Positions 43,622 through 50,281 of a DNA stretch of 64,000 bases are shown here, one piece after another. This stretch comes from Methanoregula boonei 6A8. GTDB taxonomy: Archaea; Halobacteriota; Methanomicrobia; Methanomicrobiales; Methanospirillaceae. Location of the stretch: contig NC_009712.1 in NCBI RefSeq assembly GCF_000017625.1, positions 868,001 through 932,000 of the forward strand, in the 5' to 3' direction. Under the pieces are notes generated by a model. The model was not told the origin of the DNA. It worked only from the letters and a program-made list of their open reading frames with translations, and made no database searches. The translations under genes and the position numbers were made by a program. Each line of letters opens with the position of its first letter. Position 1 is the first letter of the stretch.

Positions 43622-45460
43622 ATGAAATATTCTCTCCCCTCCGGCCTCACACCGACAAAACGGACTATCATCATCGCCATAGTGGTCGGTGTTATTGCCG
43701 GTTTTGGCTCCCTTATCTTTTATGAGGGGCTCAAATGGGGAATCGCATTCTTCATGGGGTATATCCTGCAGTATGTTTACCCGCAGGAAGGCCAGAGCGC
43801 TGCTGTGATCAGCCAGTGGTCCGATCCGCATTCGCTCTTCCTCCTGATTCCCATCCTCCTGTTCGGGAGTCTCCTGACCGGCATCCTCATCACCCGGTTT
43901 GCTCCCGAGACTGAAGGACATGGCACCGATGCAGCGATCAAGGCATTCCATGGAACCGGCAGGATACGTAAAAGGGTCCCGATCCTCAAAGCTGTCACGG
44001 CAATTCTCACCATCTCAACCGGAGGAAGTGCAGGAAGGGAAGGGCCGTCAGCCCAGATTTCGGCAGGTTTTGGATCCGTTGTTGCAGATATGCTGGGACT
44101 CTCCCCAAAAGAGAGAAGAATTGCGCTTACGACCGGCATAGGAGCCGGGATCGGGACTATATTCAAGGCACCGCTTGGCGGTGCAGTGCTTGCAGCAGAA
44201 GTCCTCTACACCCGGGACTTCGAATCCGACGCGATTATTCCGGCATTTCTTGCATCGGTGATCGGTTATGCGATCTTCGGGTTCTTCGAAGGATACGCGC
44301 CCATCTTTTCGCTCGGTCCGATCTCGTGGACGGTCGTACAGATTCCCTTCTTCCTCCTGCTCGGGATTCTGTGTGCGGCTTTTGGACTCCTTTACATTTT
44401 TGTTTTTTACTCGAGCCGCGATTGGTTTGCCGCCCAGTTCAAACGATATAATCTTCCCCCGTACTTAAAGCCGGTTTCGGGAGCGCTTATCCTTGGCATT
44501 CTGGTCACGGCACTTGCGCTCATCTCCCCCGAGGCAGAAACGCTTGGTCTTTCCGCTCTTGGTTCCGGTTATGGTTTTGACCAGCTCATGTTGTATTCCC
44601 TGCTCCCGCTTGCCGTCCTCCTGCTGATGCCGTTTGTCAAGATCCTCGCGACGTCCCTTACCCTTGGCTCAGGAGGAAGCGGGGGGGTTTTTGGCCCGGG
44701 GCTGACTATCGGTGCGTCAGTCGGGGCAGCGCTTGGTATTATCCTGCACCTGTTTTTCCCGGTGTATGTACCTCTGGAAACGATCCCCGTGTTTATTGTT
44801 GTCGGCATGATCTCCCTCTTTGGGGCGGTGGCAAATGCGCCCATTGCGGTGCTGATCATGGTTGTCGAGATGGTCGGGAGTATCACGATCCTGATACCGG
44901 CCATGGCCGCAGTTGCAGTTTCGCACCTGCTGACCGGAGAGAAGACCATCTTCCACGACCAGGTGCCAACGAAAGCACAGTCCGGCGCCCACCGGGGGGA
45001 ATATGACCGGGAAACCCTTGAAGGGATCTTTGTCCGGGACGCGATGACCCCGCGTGAAGCGGTTATCACGCTCTCCCCCTCAGATGAGCCGGAAAAGGTT
45101 ATCGATCTCATGGCAAAGACCGGTCATACCGGTTTTCCCATTGTCGAAGACGGCCACCTTGTCGGGATCATCACCAACCGGGATGTGAGCGCCATCCGTG
45201 CTGCAGAAAAAACGTGCCCGACCATACGCGAGATCATGACATTCAAGCCATTTGTCATCCATCCGGACGATACCCTTGAAGATGCCCTTGCGATCATTGT
45301 CGGCCATGACTTTGATCACCTTCCGGTTGTCCGAAAGGAAACCCCGGATATGCTTGTGGGCTTTCTTACCCGGTCCGATGTCCTGAGAACCTACGTTCAG
45401 GCAGACTATCTGGCAGAATGCAAAAAGGAGGAATGTGTGTTGCCCGCCAAAACTCCCTGA
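43622..45460 (+). CDS. ClC-family chloride channel/antiporter with two CBS domains
   Basis: 612 residues. About ten to twelve membrane helices up to ~440, then two CBS domains (FVRDAMTPREAVITLSPSD and TIREIMTFKPFVIHPDD) that may sense nucleotides. Selectivity motifs: GGSAGREGPSAQ with the gating Glu, and GSGGSGGVFGPGLTIG. The first motif (usually GSGIP) is GHGTDAAIK. The gating Glu suggests an ordinary H+/Cl- type rather than the fluoride-specific CLC-F type. A broken copy of its 5' end lies at 40373. Convergent with the fluoride-export operon. Confidence 0.9.
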   Translation: MKYSLPSGLTPTKRTIIIAIVVGVIAGFGSLIFYEGLKWGIAFFMGYILQYVYPQEGQSAAVISQWSDPHSLFLLIPILLFGSLLTGILITRFAPETEGHGTDAAIKAFHGTGRIRKRVPILKAVTAILTISTGGSAGREGPSAQISAGFGSVVADMLGLSPKERRIALTTGIGAGIGTIFKAPLGGAVLAAEVLYTRDFESDAIIPAFLASVIGYAIFGFFEGYAPIFSLGPISWTVVQIPFFLLLGILCAAFGLLYIFVFYSSRDWFAAQFKRYNLPPYLKPVSGALILGILVTALALISPEAETLGLSALGSGYGFDQLMLYSLLPLAVLLLMPFVKILATSLTLGSGGSGGVFGPGLTIGASVGAALGIILHLFFPVYVPLETIPVFIVVGMISLFGAVANAPIAVLIMVVEMVGSITILIPAMAAVAVSHLLTGEKTIFHDQVPTKAQSGAHRGEYDRETLEGIFVRDAMTPREAVITLSPSDEPEKVIDLMAKTGHTGFPIVEDGHLVGIITNRDVSAIRAAEKTCPTIREIMTFKPFVIHPDDTLEDALAIIVGHDFDHLPVVRKETPDMLVGFLTRSDVLRTYVQADYLAECKKEECVLPAKTP

Positions 45461-45527
45461 GCCGTGCCGGTTTTCCGCCCGGCCACGCAAGGGAGAGACC
45501 GGTATTTTTCTTTTCGGGAATTAGAGC

Positions 45528-45541
45528 AAAATAAAAAAAAT
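45528..45541. terminator. A/T-rich separator between convergent operons
   Basis: AAAATAAAAAAAATTTATT lies between the ClC gene and the convergent DUF190 gene; it gives U-rich ends on the minus strand and a shorter one on the plus strand. Confidence 0.35.
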
Positions 45542-45862
45542 TTATTCCGGAGTCTTTCTAATCATCCGGACATTCTGGAGCGTGACCTGCCCGTGCTCCA
45601 CAAATCTTTCGATATCCGGGAGAATGGCCATGATCTTCTCCTGGGTGTCCACAACCTCAAGGGTTACGGGAAGGTCAAGCGAGAGCCTGAGCACGTCTAC
45701 CGTGTGGATAACGTTCTCGTGGCCGAAACCCGCCATGCCCCGCAGGACCGTGCAGCCGTGAAATCCTTTCGCCTTGAAATAATCCACCAGGTACTTGTAC
45801 GCCGGCCGTCCTTCGATTGTTGTTGATTCTGCGATGTAGATCTTGAGTAAAATTCCATCCAT
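45542..45862 (-). CDS. DUF190 protein of the fluoride-export operon
   Basis: 106 residues. I start it at the ATG 45862 (MDGILLKIYIAES) because GGAG is spaced 7 bases before it; the open frame extends to 45901 but would overlap crcB. The DUF190 family is a small ferredoxin-like fold with a conserved YxxLVDYFKAKGFHGCTVLRGMAGFG region, all visible here. Such proteins are regularly encoded beside crcB and are thought to be accessory or regulatory, possibly PII-like. Third gene of the operon behind a fluoride riboswitch. Confidence 0.88.
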   Translation of the reverse strand: MDGILLKIYIAESTTIEGRPAYKYLVDYFKAKGFHGCTVLRGMAGFGHENVIHTVDVLRLSLDLPVTLEVVDTQEKIMAILPDIERFVEHGQVTLQNVRMIRKTPE

Positions 45863-45885
45863 AAGCATACTCCGTTCCACCCCCG

Positions 45886-46245
45886 TCACAGGGCTGCCCA
45901 CCCGCCGCAGGCCAGGTATCCTGCGGTCACAGCGAGGAGGCCCCCCCCGATACTTACCGCAGTATATGTGAGAAGGGTGCGATAATCATGATCCTCCATC
46001 ATCCTGAAGGTCTCGTACGAAAAGGTCGAAAATGTGGTAAACCCGCCAAGGCCACCGGTGCAGATGAGATAGTACAGGTCCCCGCTCACCTGCGAAAAGG
46101 TGAGGAGCGAGAGCGCAAAACTCCCGGTAATATTCACAAGCAGCGTTCCCGCAGGGATGCCCCGTAAAGGCTGGATCCGGGAGAGAACAAACCGGAGCAC
46201 CGACCCGGTGGCGCCACCGATCCCGACAAGGATGATCGGCTCCAT
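45886..46245 (-). CDS. crcB: Fluoride channel subunit CrcB/Fluc (second copy)
   Basis: 119 residues with four membrane helices. Start 46245 (MEPIILVGIGG) has GGGAGGT about 10 bases upstream; a TTG at 46254 is an alternative. Fluc signatures: GGATGSVLRFVLSR near the N-terminus, GTLLVNITGSFALSLL, and GGLGGFTTFSTFSYETFRM with the Phe/Ser/Thr pore residues. The gene overlaps or abuts its paralogue upstream. Tandem paired CrcB copies often form heterodimers. Exports fluoride from the cytoplasm. Confidence 0.93.
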   Translation of the reverse strand: MEPIILVGIGGATGSVLRFVLSRIQPLRGIPAGTLLVNITGSFALSLLTFSQVSGDLYYLICTGGLGGFTTFSTFSYETFRMMEDHDYRTLLTYTAVSIGGGLLAVTAGYLACGGWAAL

Positions 46246-46246
46246 A

Positions 46247-46621
46247 TCAGCCAAACCTCCCGTGCAGGATCACAAGACGCCCGCACCAGACCGCAGCAAA
46301 ACCAAGGATAAGGGTTGCCGCAAGGTTTGCCACGCCCATGACCGGCCCGGCAGAAAAAGACTGGACCGTAAGGGCCGAGAACGTAGTAAACGACCCGATG
46401 ATTCCGACCGCACAGAACTGTCGCGTTGTCCGTGAGAACCGTCCCAGGTACATGGACTCGTACATGAAGATGCCCAAAAAGAAGCAGCCGATTGTGTTCA
46501 CCGCAAGCGTGCCGGCAAGCGGGAAGACGAGCACGGTATCGGTCAGGTACCGGAGCACGGCGCCGATAAACCCGCCAATAGCCACTGCGGCAAATGGCAT
46601 CCATTCCGCGGTGTCTACCAT
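46247..46621 (-). CDS. crcB: Fluoride channel subunit CrcB/Fluc (first copy)
   Basis: 124 residues, four membrane helices. Signatures: VAIGGFIGAVLRYLTD, GTLAVNTIGCFFLGIF and GIIGSFTTFSALTVQSF. First gene of the crcB-crcB-DUF190 operon; its stop lies inside the ribosome-site region of the second copy. The ribosome site GGGAGG is 7 bases before the ATG and sits in a potential hairpin (46623-46636). A fluoride riboswitch is 150 bases upstream in the leader. Confidence 0.94.
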   Translation of the reverse strand: MVDTAEWMPFAAVAIGGFIGAVLRYLTDTVLVFPLAGTLAVNTIGCFFLGIFMYESMYLGRFSRTTRQFCAVGIIGSFTTFSALTVQSFSAGPVMGVANLAATLILGFAAVWCGRLVILHGRFG

Positions 46622-46622
46622 G

Positions 46623-46636
46623 CCGGGCCCTCCCGG
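46623..46636 (-). promoter_or_regulatory. Hairpin enclosing the crcB ribosome site
   Basis: On the minus strand CCGGG-AGGG-CCCGG forms a 5-base-pair stem whose stem and loop contain the GGGAGG ribosome-binding sequence, ending just before the crcB start codon. It could act as the expression platform of the upstream riboswitch at the level of translation, but the link to the aptamer is untested. Confidence 0.4.
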
Positions 46637-46770
46637 ATCAGCGCTGGGAGGTATTTACCGGTCCGGCCGCCAGAACGGTACGTACCGGTGCCGGCAACGG
46701 TGCAGGATAAGAGCGCCTTCTTCAGGCTGTACAGCGACAACGGCCACTTCCCCCAAACATTGATCCCCGG

Positions 46771-46820
46771 TAGAAGTCATCAGTCACGATACGTGGCGGT
46801 TGGAGGCGGACTTCATCGCC
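46771..46820 (-). promoter_or_regulatory. Fluoride riboswitch (crcB motif) of the crcB operon
   Basis: On the minus strand the sequence begins GGCGATGAAGTCCGCC, continues with AACCGCC and ends CTGATGACTTCTAC. These are the conserved blocks of the fluoride aptamer: a GAAGTC/GACTTC helix, a CACG/CGTG hairpin with TAT loop, and the CUGAUG core. It lies in the leader of crcB-crcB-DUF190 in the same orientation, exactly where the motif is expected to switch on fluoride export. Confidence 0.9.
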
Positions 46821-46910
46821 GTTAAAAAAAGTGTGTGCTCATGGTAGTTGAAGGTAACGCCAGGTAAGGAGAAGGGACCACGTGCTCACGGGCAGGGCAC
46901 GTGTCAGAAA

Positions 46911-46920
46911 GAAAACTATT
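46911..46920 (+). promoter_or_regulatory. TATA-like element upstream of the plus-strand riboswitch
   Basis: AACTATTTGT lies about 30-40 bases before the plus-strand fluoride riboswitch and would place the transcript start around 46943, just ahead of the aptamer. Weak consensus. A second TATA-like TTAAATAG at 47084-47091 lies after the aptamer and could bypass it. Confidence 0.3.
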
Positions 46921-46951
46921 TGTGACACCAACCGTCATCTCTGATCTGTCA

Positions 46952-47003
46952 GGGGCGATGAAGTCCGCCGTAACCGCCTTACCCTAAAGGCTGATGACTT
47001 CTG
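46952..47003 (+). promoter_or_regulatory. Fluoride riboswitch (crcB motif) ahead of a dynamin-like GTPase operon
   Basis: GGGGCGATGAAGTCCGCC, TAACCGCC, a GCCTT/AAGGC hairpin, then CTGATGACTTCTG. All conserved blocks of the fluoride aptamer are present, with the same GAAGTC/GACTTC helix as the minus-strand copy 130 bases away. A short U-run (TTTT) follows directly. It is oriented toward the 55-residue ORF (47126) and the dynamin-like GTPase (47290), not toward crcB. Confidence 0.88.
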
Positions 47004-47125
47004 TTTTATGCGGGGATTCACGTCTGATCCCACAAACCCGGGCCCGGCTTGTGGTTTTCTTTCGTGATGTGACCGACAGGCCGTTAAATAGTGCATCTGG
47101 AAAAAAAACACCGGAGGAAAACAGG

Positions 47126-47293
47126 ATGGACTCATCGCTACAATCGATCCCTGCCCGGGAGTTTCCCGACTCCCGAAGCAACCCTGCCATTGAAGGAGAA
47201 ATTATGATCCGTGATACTGTGCGGGCAGTGGATCCGTCCGGGGCATCGACCGGGAAAAACCAGGCAGTCGGGTTCCGGGACCGCTTATCATGA
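47126..47293 (+). CDS. Small ORF between the fluoride riboswitch and the GTPase gene
   Basis: 55 residues, beginning MDSSLQSIPAREF. GGAGG at 47112-47116 is correctly spaced, and the stop overlaps the GTPase start codon (ATGA), so translation is probably coupled. The frame is open upstream to an ATG inside the riboswitch, which I do not use. The protein is polar, with no membrane helix and no known motif. It could be a small partner of the GTPase or a leader peptide. A second internal start at 47203 (MIRDTVRAVD) is also preceded by GGAG. Confidence 0.55.
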   Translation: MDSSLQSIPAREFPDSRSNPAIEGEIMIRDTVRAVDPSGASTGKNQAVGFRDRLS

Positions 47294-49329
47294 CGCCCGG
47301 TGCCGCCCCGTCAAACGACTATCTCGCAAAGCACCTCCGGGTCACCTGCCAGTACATTGACCGGCTTCTTGGCGAGATCGAAGGTGTCCTCTACGAATCC
47401 TCATCACGAACCGCATTTCCGGAGTACGTCATGGACATTACCCCGGTGCAGCAGAAGATGATCGAGGATTATATCGCACGCATCCGTACCCGTCTTGTCC
47501 AGGTCATGGAAGGGCAGGGTATGATCAGCAACCCGCCGGGCATCCCGGTCTCGCGGGCTGTCCACAGCAGGCTGTTTACCATCGATGTTGCTGCCGAAGA
47601 ACTCAAACCGCAATACATGATGGGGTTTGGCGATATCCCCGACACTACTGCAACAGAACTCAATGGCATTGCAGGCGAGTTGCAGGCGCTTGTCTCGCGT
47701 CTCGGCCAGTACCTTGAGAGAGGATCCGGGCAGGATTTCCAGGATCGGTTGCAGCGGCTGGAAGCGGCCGGTAATGATCTTGCCCTTCTCTCACGGATCG
47801 AAATGGTAGTCGCAAAAAGGGGACTGGTGGAATTTCGGGGAACGATCGATTCGATCCTCGACCGGGCCGAGGACCGGAGTTTTGAGATCGCGGTCTTCGG
47901 GCGTGTCAGCTCCGGCAAGTCGTCGCTCCTTAACGCCATCATCGGAACTGACGTGCTCCCCGTGGGCGTGACCCCGGTTACCGCCGTCCCCACCCGCATT
48001 ATCCACGGGAAAGATCCATCCCTCACGGTATCGTTTGCCGATGCACCGGCAAGAACGTTTGAAACCCGGCAGCTTGCAGAGTTTGCTACCGAACAGCACA
48101 ACCCCAATAACATAAAGCATGTGACACGTGTCACGGTAACCATCCCGGTATCGCGCCTTTTTGAAGGGGTTTCGTTTGTGGATACGCCGGGTCTTGGTTC
48201 CCTTGCAACAGGAGGTGCTGCCGAGACCCGGGCCTACCTGCCCCGGTGCGATCTCGGGGTGGTCCTGATCGATGCAGGGTCCACGCTGACCGAAGAAGAC
48301 GTGCGGACCATCCGGACATTGCAGGAAGCTGCCATTCCCGCACATATCCTGCTCAGTAAAGCAGATCTCCTCGACCGGCCGGATTGCGAAAAGACCCTCG
48401 GGTACATCAGGCAGCACATAGCCTCAGAGACCGGCCTTGACCTGCCGGTTTACCCGGTCAGTGTCTATCCCTCGCACCAAAAGCTGCTCGACCGGTGGTT
48501 TGAAAAGGAGATCGTCCCGGTTATGAACCATGCGCAGGATCTCCGTGCTGCATCGTTACAGAGGAAGATTGGTGCGCTGCGGGAATCGCTTGCGTATTCC
48601 CTGAAAAACCAGATCCGGAGGAGCCGGCACGCACCTGCGGGAAATGCAGAATCTACCCGGGATGTCGAGATCCGGTTGCGAAGGGCAACCGGTCTTATTG
48701 TCGAGACCGGTAAAGCCTGCCGGGAAAAGGCGGAAGCGATGAACGGGAAGGTTTTTGGAACCTGGATCGCAGGTGCTGCAGTCGCCACCAGCGAAGGGCA
48801 TGAGGGCGCTGACGGAAAAATTTCCGACAAAGATGCGGTCCGCACCGCTGTTCTCCAGACCGTGCAGGCAGGGGTAAATGATATCCAGAGCCGGATCGAA
48901 ACCCTTGCCACAAGCCTGCAGGACGAACTGGTAAAAAGCGCCTTGGACCTCTCCATTGCCGATGTGCCCGGCGATAAGGAATTCCTCTCGCTTATCCGGG
49001 ATATGCCGTCTTTTGATCCGGAAACAATCAAGGTCACGGTGCCCCCCTACGCACTCACCGCAATGCTCGGGACGCACCTGGGAGAAAAACTGGTATCCGG
49101 GAAGCTCCACCGGCTGTTCGACGAATCGTTCGGACTGGTCATTGCCGGTTATTTCAGGCTCCTCAAGGAATGGTCAAGCCAGGTGACGTACCAGATGGGC
49201 CGGAAATTCGAGACCTATGCCGAACGATACCGGGCACAGGCAGTACAATCTCCCGGGGGCCGGGAGCTGACGGCGGATGAGGTGAACGCTATTGAGAAGG
49301 ATCTCAGGGATCTTGGGGAAAATGCGTAA
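47290..49329 (+). CDS. Dynamin-like GTPase
   Basis: 679 residues. A helical N-terminal region (1-190) precedes the G domain: G1 GRVSSGKSSLLNAIIG (204-219), G2 region VTPVTAVPTR with the switch Thr, G3 VDTPGLGS (297-304) and G4 LSKADLLD (355-362). A helical stalk-like part follows to the C-terminus, without a clear membrane helix. The GxxSSGKSSLLNA form of G1 and the large helical flanks mark the bacterial/archaeal dynamin-like family, which remodels or protects membranes. It is preceded by a fluoride riboswitch and a small coupled ORF, an unusual setting for this family. Confidence 0.85.
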   Translation: MTPGAAPSNDYLAKHLRVTCQYIDRLLGEIEGVLYESSSRTAFPEYVMDITPVQQKMIEDYIARIRTRLVQVMEGQGMISNPPGIPVSRAVHSRLFTIDVAAEELKPQYMMGFGDIPDTTATELNGIAGELQALVSRLGQYLERGSGQDFQDRLQRLEAAGNDLALLSRIEMVVAKRGLVEFRGTIDSILDRAEDRSFEIAVFGRVSSGKSSLLNAIIGTDVLPVGVTPVTAVPTRIIHGKDPSLTVSFADAPARTFETRQLAEFATEQHNPNNIKHVTRVTVTIPVSRLFEGVSFVDTPGLGSLATGGAAETRAYLPRCDLGVVLIDAGSTLTEEDVRTIRTLQEAAIPAHILLSKADLLDRPDCEKTLGYIRQHIASETGLDLPVYPVSVYPSHQKLLDRWFEKEIVPVMNHAQDLRAASLQRKIGALRESLAYSLKNQIRRSRHAPAGNAESTRDVEIRLRRATGLIVETGKACREKAEAMNGKVFGTWIAGAAVATSEGHEGADGKISDKDAVRTAVLQTVQAGVNDIQSRIETLATSLQDELVKSALDLSIADVPGDKEFLSLIRDMPSFDPETIKVTVPPYALTAMLGTHLGEKLVSGKLHRLFDESFGLVIAGYFRLLKEWSSQVTYQMGRKFETYAERYRAQAVQSPGGRELTADEVNAIEKDLRDLGENA

Positions 49330-49741
49330 AGAACGCAAGCAGCGCAGGGTTTCGGAAGGCTCCTGTTTTGTCTTTGCAGGCCTCATCCGAAGGATCATAT
49401 CCGGCGCCAGGTATGTGTTTTTAAAGTGTTGCCGCACTCCTGAAGATCGAACGCACATACCCGCTGTTCCCGGATATCTGATAGTCTGCCGATCCACTTC
49501 CCTCCTCGCCCTTTGCCCCAGGCGAGAAGTCACAAAGCCGGGGCAAGGACAGTTCATAGCGGACTTCATCGTAGTACAGGGGATTTTTGCGTGATTTTAG
49601 GAGAGTTGGAGAGAGCGGTGCATGCCGGTACTTCCGGCACACCATCTCTGCTGTGCGTTCCGAAACGATTTTATTTATAATTCACGCGATTATGTTGAAC
49701 GGACAAAAGGAATTTTAAGTAATGCCCATACTGGTGGTACG
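49330..49741. other. Intergenic region after the GTPase gene
   Basis: Besides the degenerate riboswitch-like sequence, it holds a TATA-like stretch at about 49669-49680 (TTTATTTATAA) that probably promotes the V4R gene. No ORF here is convincing. Confidence 0.45.
49522..49575 (-). promoter_or_regulatory. Degenerate fluoride-riboswitch-like sequence
   Basis: On the minus strand GATGAAGTCCGC, GAACTGTCC and GTGACTTCTCG align with the two intact riboswitches, and the GAAGTC/GACTTC helix is kept, but the CUGAUG core reads CUUUGUG and the inner hairpin is lost. TTGCCCC (49540-49546) and GGGGCAA (49513-49519) can pair instead. It points toward the 3' end of the GTPase gene and no credible gene follows it. 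Probably a decaying or rearranged copy. Confidence 0.5.
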
Positions 49742-50272
49742 GTGACGGAACCCGACAGGAAATACCGGTTTTCATGGAAACTTCTTGGAGATATGAATGC
49801 CGGGAGGCCTAATCTTGGGCCCACAACACGCCTTGAAGCGTACCGCCTGATGCAGTTTACCTTCCGCGATGTGCTGGAGCAGGAGCTCGGGACAGAGAAG
49901 GCGGATGCGATCTTTTACCGGGCAGGTTTCCTGTCAGGGACCGAATTTTACAAAAATGCCCTGGGATCCCCCTCAGATCTTGCCAGCTTCATAAAAAAAC
50001 TCCAGGACCAGCTTGCAGAGATGAAGATCGGCGTGCTCCGGATCGAGCGGGCGGACATCAAACAAGGTTCCTTTGTGATGACGGTATCCGAAGACCTTGA
50101 CTGCTCGGGCCTGCCCGAGACCGGCTTTGGCGTCTGTGTCTATGACGAGGGTTTCATCGCCGGCCTCATGGAGGCCTTCACCGGTGTCCCGCATACGGTA
50201 AAAGAGATCGACTGCTGGTGCACCGGGGACCGGACCTGCCGGTTCTCCATAACACGGGTGGCAGCCCCGTAA
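49742..50272 (+). CDS. V4R-domain (4-vinyl reductase type) sensory protein
   Basis: 176 residues from the GTG at 49742; the frame is open to 49622 but the first 40 residues look non-coding and overlap the promoter. The C-terminal half is a V4R domain, ending in the typical Cys cluster CWCTGDRTCRFSI, preceded by GFGVCVYDEGFIAGLMEAFTG. V4R domains bind small hydrophobic molecules or tetrapyrrole-like ligands and are found in methanogen regulators. Only 9 bases separate it from the following kinase, so it probably supplies the signal input to that kinase. Confidence 0.8.
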   Translation: MTEPDRKYRFSWKLLGDMNAGRPNLGPTTRLEAYRLMQFTFRDVLEQELGTEKADAIFYRAGFLSGTEFYKNALGSPSDLASFIKKLQDQLAEMKIGVLRIERADIKQGSFVMTVSEDLDCSGLPETGFGVCVYDEGFIAGLMEAFTGVPHTVKEIDCWCTGDRTCRFSITRVAAP

Positions 50273-50281
50273 CAGAAGGGT

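Noticed and set aside
43622-45460. ClC transporter as a fluoride-specific CLC-F belonging to the fluoride regulon
   Set aside because: It keeps the GREGP gating Glu of chloride types, is convergent to the crcB operon and has no riboswitch in its leader.
46994-47125. Longer start for the small ORF, beginning inside the fluoride riboswitch
   Set aside because: The upstream ATG lies in the conserved aptamer core and has no ribosome site; the ATG at 47126 has GGAGG at the right distance.
49421-49645. 74-codon minus-strand ORF covering the degenerate riboswitch
   Set aside because: No motif, overlaps structured DNA and lies between convincing genes; considered a chance frame.
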